Assembly (NCBI GenBank): GCA_009760855.2
Contig: WPIO01000003.1
Coordinates: forward strand, 12,173,501-12,237,500
DNA length: 64,000 nt
Source: Cristatella mucedo
Taxonomy: Eukaryota; Bryozoa; Phylactolaemata; Cristatellidae
Reading direction: 5' to 3'
A program made the translations under genes and the position numbers. The notes under the pieces are model-generated. The model saw only the letters and a program-made list of their open reading frames with translations, made no database searches and was not told the DNA's origin. Shown piece by piece: positions 21,970-33,200 of this stretch (position 1 is its first letter; every line of letters starts with the position of its first letter).

Positions 21970-23010
21970 CAAGCCCTGACAAGTGAAGGCAATGCGAAAC
22001 CCGACGGGGGGGGGGCAAGCCGGGGCCAAGCGGGGGTGGGGGCAAGCCGGGGCCAAGCGGGAGGGGGGGCAAGCCGGGGCCAAGCGGGGGCGGCTAGCCA
22101 AGCGGGGGGGGGGGGGCAAGCCCTGATAAAAGAAGGCTGTGCGAAACTCGACTGAGGGGGCAAGCCAGGGCCAAGCGGGGGGGGGGGGGCAAGCCGGGCC
22201 CAAGCGGGGGGGGGAAGCCCTGACAAGTGAAGGCTGTGCGAAACTCAACGGGGGGGGGGCAAGCCAAGGCCAAGCGGGGGGGGGGCAAGCCGGGGCCAAG
22301 CGGGGTGGGGGGCAAGCCGGGGCCAAGCGGGGGCAAGCCGGGGCCAAGCGGGGGCAAGCCGGGGTCAAGCGGGGGGGGGGCAAGCCCTGACAAAAGAAGG
22401 CTGTGCGAAACCCGACGGGGGGGGAAGCCGGGGCCAAGCGGGGGCAAGCCGGGTCCAAGGGGGGGAGGGCAAGCCGGGCCAAGCGGGGGGGGGGCAAGCC
22501 GGGGCCAAGCGGGAAAGGGGGGGGGGGGGGGGCAAACCCTGACAAAAAAGGCTGTGCGAAACCCGACGGGGGGGGAAGCCGGGGCCAAGCGGGGCCAAGC
22601 CGGGTCCAAGGGGGGAGGGCAAGCCGGGCCAAGCGGGGGGGGGCAAGCCGGGGCCAAGCGGGAAAGCGGGGGGGGGGCAAGCCCTGACAAAAGAAGGCTG
22701 TGCGAAACCCGACGGGGGGGGGGGAAGCCGGGGCCAAGCGGGACAAGCCGGGTCCAAGCGGGGGGGGGGGAAGGCAAGCCGGGGCCAAGGGGGGGCAAGC
22801 CGGGGCCAAGCGGGGGGGGGAAGCCCTGACAAGTGAAGGCTGTGTGCAACCCGACGGGGGGGGCCAAGCGGGGGGGGGGCAAGCCCTGACAAGTGAAGGC
22901 AGTGCGAAGAGCGACGGGGCAAGCCGGGGCCAAGCGGGGGGGGGGCAAGCCGGGGCCAAGCGGGGGGGGGGGAAGCCCTAATAAGTAAAGGCTGTGCACC
23001 GAGTGACAGC
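21970..23010. repeat. G-rich minisatellite with higher-order structure
   Basis: Short units built from 'caagccggggccaagc' and runs of 5-18 G alternate with a distinct linker of the form 'ccctgacaagtgaaggctg' plus 'tgcgaaacccgacgg'. I count nine linkers, near 21979, 22122, 22220, 22385, 22537, 22681, 22825, 22887 and 22975. Spacing is irregular (about 60-165 bp) because the number of short units varies. The G strand is the plus strand, so the array is C-rich in the sense of gene A, whose start codon lies about 250 bp to the left. Long proline- or glycine-rich frames (the longest is 388 codons on minus) are open in several frames at once and are not taken as genes. Confidence 0.9.
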
Positions 23011-23216
23011 TCGGGAGCTCGCTAGGAAAATGAGCACCTGCTGCCGTGGAAGATGCAGGCAACAGCTGCTGCTGTCATAACTTCGCTCTGCTAGTTCTGC
23101 TGGATCTGTCGTCTAGTAACCTGCTTATTAAAAATGATCCTGCGTTCCTGGTATCGCTTCGTCGTGGTAGTTCGAATGCATTCCTACGAGTTATTGCTGC
23201 TGCGAAGATCCGTTAA

Positions 23217-23474
23217 TTATGCATTAACAAAAGAACCACACCGCGAAGCCGCCTCGGGGGCCGGAGCCGCGAGCTGAGACACCTCTCGTTTCGTGGGAAC
23301 TTTGAGCTGAGTACGCTCTCGCTTGTTTGGCACTCCTAGCATTGTCTCGAACCGCTCAGCACGTTCACCTTCAAGCGTTACTGTGAATCTCTCTAACTTT
23401 GCGGTCATCAGGCCTGATATAACTCCGCCGGCCCAACTTAACGCTTGTCTTTTGAATCCTCGCACAGTTTGCAA
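23217..23474 (-). CDS. Uncharacterised small ORF, 85 codons
   Basis: The minus-strand frame encodes a basic, Lys/Glu/Arg-rich peptide with 'KLERFTVTLEGERAERFETM' and a repeated 'VP.KRE' word. I do not recognise it. Nothing else supports transcription, and it may be part of an old element. Confidence 0.2.
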   Translation of the reverse strand: MQTVRGFKRQALSWAGGVISGLMTAKLERFTVTLEGERAERFETMLGVPNKRERTQLKVPTKREVSQLAAPAPEAASRCGSFVNA

Positions 23475-23726
23475 TAAACCCCAAATAATAAGCGACCTTC
23501 ATTCTAAAGAAAGGCCTCGAAGTGCTCGCCTTAAATAAAACTTGGCCGAAGCGACTTCACTAGATGGCCTCACCAGCCAGCTCCAAGGTCAATTCTGACT
23601 TCTTTCAGCTAAGAAGTTGCAGAAACTCTGGTTGACAAAACTTTAATCAGCTGATAACAGCCGAGTTAACCAGTTCGCTAGAAAAGTAACTTATTATTAA
23701 CTTAAATTAAATTATTAACTTATATA

Positions 23727-24161
23727 CTAGTAACTTATTCCAAGTTGGTTAGCTTGCCTGTGCTGTTCAAAGTTGGTGCAAGCAAGCGGCTTGCCGGTTG
23801 TGAACATTGTTACTGCTACATTACATCTCTTCTTTGTACCGCACTGCCCCCGTGGCTGCAAGACAGAAGAGCGAGAGGTGCTAGGCTTACCCGTGCTGAA
23901 ATTGTACGTGCCATAATTAATCAGCTCGCAAGCATCCCTTGCGGTGAACTTGAATTGCTCATAAAAAGACGGTACTTTCAGGGAAGTAAAAATCACTGCT
24001 ATAGGTTTTAATATTAATAACTTTGCCAGACCGTCCTGATATTTGGTTGTAAGCCTATTTTGAAGAGCTAATGAGCTGTGCAACAGCAACTTCTCCCTGC
24101 TGCGACATATCTCTAAACTGGAAGCCATCTCCTTGATAGTTAAAAAACTAAATGAGAACAC
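23727..24161 (-). other. Open frame of uncertain status, 144 codons
   Basis: A minus-strand frame without a recognisable domain. A plus-strand frame (23745-24011) overlaps it and is equally plausible by composition. I could not decide between them, and either may be chance. Confidence 0.15.
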
Positions 24162-25479
24162 GAGAGCTTATTCAGAGGAGCAGGGTGAGTACTTTCGCCA
24201 GGATATACTGGACTTTTAACGTCAGCAACATGGTCAGTAAAACCAAAACATGTCAGAAGACTGTGTTCATTGTCGCTCCGGAAAAGTGATTAGCAGTATA
24301 GACACAAATTGAGCTCATCTATTCATTTTTAAATACTTTTTAATTTGTGCTGTTCTTTCTGTCTGACTAAGTGAGAACCTTGAATATGCGACTTTGTTAG
24401 TTTTCTTATCGGAAATGGGTTATTGTTAAGTGGATCACTGTCCAAGTCACAAAGGGAAAGTTTCTAGGTGATAAGGGTCATTTGCTGTACGTCAGGCTTA
24501 AGCAATAAGAAATAACACTTTATAGCCATGAACAAAAGCTATTTTACAAAGTCTGATAGGTCGTTTGCATAATGCCGTAAGAGATAATTCTCTATCCAGG
24601 CGGCTCGCATCAAGAGACTCAATAACCAAGATTTAATGACATTCGTTGAATCGTACTTAGACAGAAATGCAAAAGCAAGCAAGCAACATGCTCAGCCGGC
24701 CTAAAGCATACAAGAATAAATTAGGGGCTATTTTCTAGCAGAACTTCTGGCAAGTAACATGCAGCGAATCATTCCCAGGTACGCATGCAAAGTTCATTGG
24801 GGCACATATCGCACATTCACTAGGGCTAAGACGAAACTGGCCAGAATAGATGGGTCCTCAGCTGAAACTTAACCGATGCTAGGTCACTATGGGTAATCGC
24901 CGAAGCTGAAGGCGGCTTCCAGACTTTCAGTGCAAACCAACCGGAGGTCCAGTCACCAAGATTTTAATTTCGGGCCATCCGTTGCAAGACCCCTAGAAGC
25001 TGAGGAGCAGGTGAGACGAGTGCAAACTGAAGGAGCTGGAAGGCAAACTAGTCGGGTCGGTTTAAACGAGGAAAGCAACTCACAAGCCAGGCGGACGATG
25101 CTGAAACCGACTCGATGCTTGATAAAGAATCAGCGAAACTCAGACAGTGCAATTCGGCCCCTACGCCGATGACGACAGACGAGACGAGCTATGAACGTTT
25201 TGCACAAGTTGCAGACGACTAAGGGTACCGGCTTGAATCCCTTCATAAAGAGAATCGGAACAATCTAGATGCGACTTTACCAGAGACGGATTATTAACAG
25301 AGGGAGTTTAAGACCCGCAAGACTTTCATGTAGAGATAAGGCTCACACTCAATAACATATTTTAGCGGATAGTTATCTTTTGGACAAAACTTTGTCGTTT
25401 GTGACATTTGGAAGCACATGGATTAGGGGGCTGCCCAGTTCGCTGAGCCGCCCTAGGGGGTAGGGCTGGGGGTGTTCTT

Positions 25480-26600
25480 CTCAGGCTCCACCATTGAATG
25501 TCGCAAAGGTGTGAACTATTTGGCCGTCGTTCTCTTGTATAAGAAGGCCCTGATTTTGGCTCTGCAGGTCGAATCGCCAGCTGAGAAAATGAGCTCATCT
25601 AATGACGAGACATTTTGGAGTTCCACGCCTTTAGTTCGGGCTGGCATCGTTGAAGTGCTGAGCTTATCCACTAGACTTTCGCCATCCAAAAACTCAGTGG
25701 TTTCAACTAAATCTGATACGCTTTGAAAAAAAGCTTGTATCCTGTCGGCTTGTTTCGCTACCAGCAGAGGAAAAAATTGATTGGCTGCTTGACGTCACAA
25801 ATTGAGACTCTCGGTCAAACCTGCTCAAGGTCAAGATTTAGCCGTCCTTCACGGATGTGAGCCGGCTCCTGCTTTTTCCACTCTGCTTGAGTCTGATGAG
25901 GCAGGTATGGCAGGGTTCACGTTTTCGTAATTCCTACGTTGTACACGGTTGTTTGCCCACGCAGCTTTCAAAGTCGCTACACTTGATTTGTGTAGAATCT
26001 GTTCAAAAATAAGACCTGAAAATATTGACACGACAGCCTCTTCAGCCGCGGGGCTAGGAGAAGCTTCTGTGCGATGGTGCCTTTCGCACCATCGCACAGA
26101 CCTTCTACAGATTGGATATAATCAGCAGTCACTTTCCCACTATCACAAAGATACGTACTGAGGTCAATAAATATCCGTGTGCCATTCGAGCGGCGGTCCT
26201 TTGCAAGAACGAGTGCCTTCGCCCGGCTCTCGCCACCAATACCCATTCCTAATGGGATTGGGTTGGGATGAGGCCCCAGTAGAGAGCTCTGACAACCGGT
26301 AAGCAGCCTCGAGTTTTCATATTGTACTTCCTTCAGTGGCTGGGTCTCATCAAACTGAAACTGCTGCAGAGTGCGAAATTTCCACTTTAACCCCTGAGTC
26401 GGTCAGCTGTGTGAAAGCTAGGATTATGCTGCAACCATTGGTGCCAATCTGTCGATGGATCTGCCATTTATAAATACTGCCACCTGCTAGAATACCTTTA
26501 CCACAGCATACACTAATATATTCATGGCTGCGCATAGTTTCCGCCATTCCGTAAATCCCTAAAGTTTCCAAGTCATCTATTATTTGCATTAGTTTCGAAC
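25480..26600 (-). pseudogene. Eroded coding region of unknown family
   Basis: Successive minus-strand frames (26589-26350, 26246-25977, 26097-25849, about 25735-25500) read like pieces of one or more proteins broken by stops and frameshifts. Examples are 'LETLGIYGMAETMRSHEYIS', 'RSNGTRIFIDLSTYLCDSG' and 'SVSDLVETTEFLDGESLVDK'. I do not recognise the family. A piece near 26119-26165 is partly repeated near 26958-26997, which suggests a mobile or duplicated origin. Confidence 0.3.
26066..26100. repeat. 15-bp perfect hairpin with 5-base loop
   Basis: 'tctgtgcgatggtgc' (26066-26080) and its exact reverse complement (26086-26100) flank the loop 'ctttc'. Confidence 0.9.
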
Positions 26601-26754
26601 GGGTGCTGAGCCGTTTACCATATTAGCCTTTATTTTTTCAGGTAATTTAAATTCGGATTTGGATTAAATCGTTAAGGAAATTTCAAAAAAAAATCAGATG
26701 GAGAAGTTCTCCCACGGCAGCCTCGCGAAGCGAGCATCGTGTTTTGTTGAGGAA

Positions 26755-26755
<1 letters not shown>

Positions 26756-26832
<77 letters not shown>

Positions 26833-26840
26833 AGTAACTC

Positions 26841-26882
<42 letters not shown>
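26756..26882. repeat. (AT)n tracts followed by (GT)n
   Basis: Two AT dinucleotide tracts (about 26756-26828 and 26841-26866) are separated by a 12-base interruption and continue into a short GT tract. Frames through them are spurious. Confidence 0.95.
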
Positions 26883-27419
26883 ATACTGCGTGTTCACAGG
26901 GGCAGGCGTCTTATAAGTTAATTCTGATACCCATTCACGAATTCCGTCCACAGCGGTCACCGTCCCACTATCATGAAGCTACGTACTGAGGTAAAAAAAA
27001 ATTGAAACTCGGAACAAACAAAGGTCGTCTGTGTGGCTGAATTCAAAAGATTCCTACCCGAGCTGGGAATGATCTCGAACCCAACGTTTACCATGCCGAT
27101 GCTGCCGATTGAGCAACCCGACCTTCGCTTTACTTTGAGCTTGACTACGAATGACCACTTACACTTGGGCCATCACATGAGCCACAGTAGCTGCAACGAA
27201 CTCCAACCACAGTACGTGAACCGACGTTAGCGTTCAATATACGGTACGAGTGGGCATTCCATGCACCCTTGGTCGCTAGTGTCAATATGGATGAAACAAA
27301 CACATCTCCAAATAAAGCTGCATGCATGCCGCACTTAAATCTCATAATCGGATGCAGCTCAGTCGAGAGACGTCGCTGACTTCAAACTCTGGGCCACGAG
27401 CCGAGCCGTCTGCCACGTT

Positions 27420-28300
27420 CGATGACTCGAATGAATAATCCAAGTCGATCAGGTATCACGTTCCAAAATGACCTCTCGTTAGACGACCACATCAGCTCCA
27501 CAATCAAGTATGCCTACTTTCAGCTACATAACATTGCTAAAATTCGGGCCTGTTTAGATAAGGATACCACGTCTAAGTTGGTCCATGCATTTGTCACATC
27601 CCATCTCGACTTCTGCAACTCACTGCTTGCTGGCCTACCGGCAGGTGCAATCAGGCGATTACAGCTGGTGCCAAACTCTGCAGCTAGGCTTGTCTGTCGT
27701 GAGCGGCGCATTTACTACATCACACCACTTCTCGCCGACCTGCACTGGCTACCAGTCAAGCAAAGGATCGACTTCAGGGTTTTGTCGCTCACTTTTAGGT
27801 AACTTCATTCTTCGGCTACAGCCTATCTCTCAGATCTATTCCCCCACAAGGCGAAGCATCGTACCGCCCGCTTTTCGGAATCCAACAGTTTACCGATACC
27901 TCGTACAAACCTCAAATCCTTTGGAGACCGTGCATGAGTTCGTATGCTCCCAAAGCCTGGAACTCCCTCCCGACTTGCGTCAGAACATCCCCCGACTTGA
28001 CCACATTTAAAAAGAACTTAAAGACAGACCTATTTAGGACAGCATTTAGTGGATCCGTGTGATTCGTCCTTCATGTGCTTATGCATGCTGACACTGTGCA
28101 TGCTGCCACTAACCACATTTGCATGCTGACCCTGTGCATGTCACCCCTAACCTTGTTATGCATGCTGTTTGTGTATCAAGCATGATATTACTCACCATTC
28201 CATTGCATTTCCCTTTGCAGCCAATGTAAAGCGCCTAGAAAGAGATTGAGTTCTGTGAGGGCACTTTATCAAGTGCATTATTATTATCATTATAAGTATA
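27420..28300 (+). mobile_element. LINE, 3' half of reverse-transcriptase ORF plus tail (degenerate)
   Basis: The plus-strand frame 27443-27802 matches the element at 31756-32945 almost residue for residue: 'DLSLDDHISST', 'NIAKIRACLDKDTTSKLVHA', 'LDFCNSLLAGLP', 'PLLADLHWLPVKQRIDF'. It then meets a stop at 27800. Frameshifted matches continue to about 28060, followed by the standard tail with 'gtaaagcgcctagaaagaga' and a short ATT end. It lies just 3' of gene B. Confidence 0.85.
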
Positions 28301-28526
28301 CGGTTGGTTATCCTGCAACTGGGTGATTGGTCTAGGAATACAATACGCCTCAAGAGTACAAAGAATAATATCATTTATAAAATCAATCGAGCATCAGGAT
28401 AAACGTACGGCCAATCATGCTCACAGCTTCATTGCCAAAATAGCAGCAAAAAGCAGAGTCGGTGCCAGCTGGCTTCAGCAATCACTGACTGTACGACCCA
28501 CATAAAAAAGGCTGCTATTTCTGCAA

Positions 28527-30207
28527 TCAGACGTTCGTGGCTAATTGGCATTCTGTCACGGCCGACACAGCATATTGCCGCACCGAGTGCATAGTTCCGG
28601 TCGTTTCTGCGAAACCAACGGAAGGCGTCCTGCAAATAAAGAAAGGACCGTTTAGGGTTTCACCTGACTAGGCCAGAAAGTGCCATGCATAGCAGCATAC
28701 ATTGTTGCTACGAATCGGCTTCGGCTGGATTTATTCGAATGTTACCTTGAGCGGCTGCTTAATTTAGGGCAGGGTAGCTGCCAAAACTGCCGAGCTCCCG
28801 AGGTTAATGAAGCTTCGATCGCACTAATTACTAATTCCTCACCCCTCCCCTGCCAAGTTAACAGACAGACGATGACGGCAACCTTCCTTTGACCCGACGG
28901 CCATTGCCACAAGCCAAGTGATCACTAACCTGAGTCGCCGGCTGCCGTGCGTGCCAGGCACCACAGCAGGTGCGTCCGAGGCGGCCGTCGAGGCACACTC
29001 GGAGTACCTCGGCGAGCCGGCGTCGGCGGCCAGTGGGCCACCGACGACTGCCAGTGGGCTGCCGACGACTTCGGTGGCGGTGGCGCCATCCGATGCACAG
29101 TAGAAGTTGAATGGAGGCGGTGGCGGTATGGCTCGCATGTGCACGGTGGCCTTGTAGCACTCGGGAAATTGCAGATAGTTGTTGGTGAACATCGGATACA
29201 CGAGGGCGTCCTGGAAGCACAGCTCGGCGCCGGAGCTGCAGCCGGCGGATTTCAACTGAAAGACAAAGTCGAACGGTGAGGCCGAACTCCCAATACGTCC
29301 AGACATGATTTCTAACCGACCTGCAACACTAAGCCTGGATATTCCTGGCCTTCGGTTTCTGGCTCAATGCTATGAAGGTTTCCGTACTAATGAAAGTGCC
29401 CTGCTAAATTAACATACTCTGTTGGTTTAATGTTGACAAAATTTCTTTGTTATGCAGTCCTAAAAATAAAAACTTTAGCTAGTTTAACAGATTGATGTAC
29501 AAACCAATGCTGTTTATGGCCAGATTGCACAATTATTTAGTTTCAGCTTACAGTTTTAGCTTCAGATAGACCAGCCATCTTGCTCCCGACAGACAAAGAA
29601 ATAAGGAGCAACATATTTGCGTTATTAAGTAAACAAACGCTTCACCTTAGGACGTATCTCAAGAGAGAGAATAATCTTCCGGATACTTTCAGCTATACCT
29701 CTGCTGCCTCAACCACTATCCACTGCTTCAGTCACAAGATGCTATCTCTGATGACAGGCAAAAAGTTACAGTGCAAAGACACCCAAAAGACGGTGGTCCA
29801 AACAACGTCCAAGATGCTGACTTGTGTACCAATTTGGTACTGGCTGATGCGATAGTTAAGCACAAAATATCCTGCATGCACTTGCTAATGCTTTGCTTGA
29901 TCACGTAATAGAATCACAGAGCAAGTAGAGAAGCAAGAATATCACACAGAAGCGCCACAAGTCGTACACAGGTATTAGTTAAAGCATGCACAACCGGTAA
30001 CGTGACTATTTTTAACAATGCTTACCTGCGCAGGCAGGTAATCAAGTCTGCTGAATGCATCTCCATTACAGTCACACATCTGCTGCCATGCTATTCCTTC
30101 AGAACTGCGATCATCACAAGGAGGAGAACCCTCGTCCTGATAGGTAACCGTGACCTGCTTCTGAATAGAGTTGTCAGTAGTACCCGACATTATAGACGAC
30201 GTACCTT
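28527..30207 (-). CDS. Gene B exons 9-11, cytoplasmic tail
   Basis: Exons 30207-30026, 29255-28930 and 28629-28527 (stop TGA at 28529-28527). The tail is acidic then Pro/Ala/Gly-rich, with tyrosines in 'VTYQDEG', 'LDYLPAQ', 'LVYPMF', 'NYLQFP', 'CYKATV', 'RYSEC' and 'RQYAVS', plus 'IPPPPPFNF'. A 'VVGSPLA VVGGPLA' doublet in exon 10 looks like a 21-bp tandem duplication. Exon 11 is the least certain, but it joins in phase 2 and its acceptor (tttatttgcag) is good. Confidence 0.75.
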
Positions 30208-33200
30208 CTGAAAGCAAGGCAAGCTCATCATGAAAAATAATTTAAAGGTCCTGAACTGTAAACAACATAAATATGCAATGCACTCGACCAGTTCATGGAT
30301 AACGACGTCACAGCTTATTATAGTAATGTGTTTGGATTCAGCTTTCAGGGCCAAAATGAGACATTCGACGGTCTCGTCACGTGATAAAGGTAGAATACGA
30401 TGTAGAGAGTTTCACCAATCAATATGGTGGTTATTTAACCCACGAAGAAACTTTTTTCGACTAGAACAATCGCAGCAAGGGATTATCTAGATACAAGACT
30501 GGTGTCATATGCATATCTTTGATTGCAACCCAAGATCCCTGTAGCGGCTAAAGCACAAGTATTCTGAGGTCACAACCAGAAAAAGACACACACGAATGGC
30601 TACAAGGCTTCTGTCAAGTGCATGGTCCATTTCGGCATTACCTCCCACGAGGATACAGAGGCAGCACAGCCAATCTGCCATCATGATCGGCCTTATATTT
30701 TGGCCCTAACATAAGATAGGCAGGCTATGAGCACCACACCACCACAAATCACAAGAAGCCTCAATAAAAGGCTATCTCAGTCTAGGACAGGTTCAAGCCA
30801 TGGAATTGGTGCTGCAGCCGATTATGGACAACAAATGCGCTGGCATTCATACCTGACTTTTTGCATTCAGCATGCCGTTTCACACAGCAGACGACAACGA
30901 CGATGACGACAATCACAGCCGCCAAGCCAGAGCCAACTCCAATAACCGGATAGAGCCACGGTACGTCTGAAAGGCCAGATACATACCGTACAGAATCAGA
31001 TAGTAATCACAAATCGTCACATACACAAGCCCATGCTACAAGCATCATCTATTGAACTTCTAACTCCACCACCAATACAAACTATGGACACACACACCAA
31101 GGTTTAATGGAATGCTAACAAAATCACGTAAAATCACTGAAGGTTGCAAGACAAAGATTTGACTCAGTCACAACCGAATATTTAAAAAAAATTGGTTATG
31201 CAGCCTGAAGCAAATGTAGATTCAAAGCCTCTACTTACCCAGAAATTGCGCACCATCATTAATGAGGAAGGGGGTGGACTGCATAAAGTCCCAAAAAGAG
31301 GATCAGCACAAAACTACATTACTGTTCAGCCGTGCCATGACTTCTAGTTGGACTAGCCCAACAAAGCAATGCAGACAAATAGGCAATAAGCTAGCTGTAT
31401 TTCCCATAGCTAAGTGCTGCTAACCACCCGGGCAAAAATTTGGCCATTTCTTAATAAAAAAAAAAATAATATAACTGGAAGGTAGTAAGCAGTATGACTC
31501 AACAGAAAGTATTTCAATTTGTACAGATTTGTTACAATTATAAGTTAGAGTTTGCAGGACCACAGGCATCGAGACACATTTTTTCTGGGCTTATTTGAAT
31601 CCTCGAGAAGAAAGATCTGGTGAAATACTACTAAAGCTGCATTTACCAGTACAAGGTTCAACTTTATTTGGACCCGTGCCTATAACTAACTGGAGCATAC
31701 ACCGTTTGTCCAGGTAGTGTTGGAGAAAGCTTAACCTAGCTGGAACCCCTAACTATTAATTTATTGCCGGTTCTTTTCACGGTTTATACTCTGCCTCTTG
31801 CTGATGTGATTGCCAAGCACAGTCTAGGCTTTCACTTCTATGCGGATGACACTCAGTTGTGCCTTTGCTTTGATCCCTCCCAGCCTTCGAGCACCTCAAA
31901 TTCTCTAAACTCACTAGCTGCATGCATTGATGATATCCGCACATGGATGGCAGCAAATTTTCTAAAACTTAACGATGATAAAACTAACTTACTAGTTATG
32001 GGCAAACCCAGTGTGATCCAGAGATTGGAAAGGCTGATTTTCAAAATTGGCTCTGCCAGCATATCTCCTGTTGAATCAGCTCGAAATCTAGGTGTCATAT
32101 TCCAAAGCGACCTCTCGTTAGACGACCATATCAGCTCCACAGTCCAATCCGCCTATTTTCAGCTTCATAACATTGCTAAAATTCGGGCTTGTTTAGATAA
32201 ATATACCACGTCCAAGTTGGTCCATGCATTCGCGACATCCCGCCTCGACTTCTGCAACTCACTGCTTACTGGCCTACCAGCATGTGCGATCAGGCGATTG
32301 CAGCTGGTGCAAAACTCTGCAGCTAGGCTTGTCTGTCGCGAGCGTCGCAGTTGCCACATTACTCCACTTCTCGCCGACCTGCACTGGCTACCAGTCAAGC
32401 AACGGATTGACTTCAAGGTTTTGTCGCTCACTTTTAGGTCCCTTCATTCTATGACTCCAGCCTATCTGTCAGATATACTACCCCATCAGGCAAAGCATCG
32501 TACCACTCGCTTTTCGGAATCCAACAGTCTAGAAATACCTCGTACAAACCTTAAATCCTTTGGAGACCGTGCATTTAGTTCATATGCTCCCAAAGCCTGG
32601 AACTCCCTCCCGACCTGCGTCAGAACATCCCCTGACCTGACCACATTTAAAAGGAACCTAAAAACACACCTATTTAGGACAGCATTTAGTGGGTCCCTGT
32701 GATTCGTCCTTGATGTGCTTATGCGTGCTAACACTGTGCATGCTGCCACTAACCACATTTGCATGCTGACCCTGTGCATGTCACCCCTAACCATATTATT
32801 CATTTCGTTTGTTTTTCAAGCATGATTTTACTTACCATTCAATTGCATTTCACTTTACAGCAATTGTAAAGCGCCTAGAGAGAGATTAAGTTCTCTGAGG
32901 GCGCTTTATCAAGTGAATTATTATTATTATTATTATTATTAAGTTGAATGTGGTTCTACTTCGCAGTGTTGGCCCACGGCTAACCCGAAATGGATTAGCC
33001 CATTGTAATAGTTTACCTTATTTTAGGGTGGCAACACCAAATGTGACACGAACTTGTCAATGAAAGAACTTGAAGTAGCCAATATTCAGCCAACTTTGGG
33101 AATGACTGATAAGGAATCTAGGCTGTTTCGACACGAGCCCTCACTCACGATGCGATAACAAACTCCTCGATTCCCCCCCCCCTAGAGATCAGCTAAAGTT

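Noticed and set aside
21793-23062. Proline-rich proteins of 322 and 388 codons
   Set aside because: They follow the minisatellite units in several frames at once, without start context, splice sites or codon bias.
30000-31000. Receptor tyrosine kinase reading for gene B
   Set aside because: None of the exons after the helix shows glycine-loop, HRD or DFG motifs, and the terminal exon reaches a stop after a short tail.
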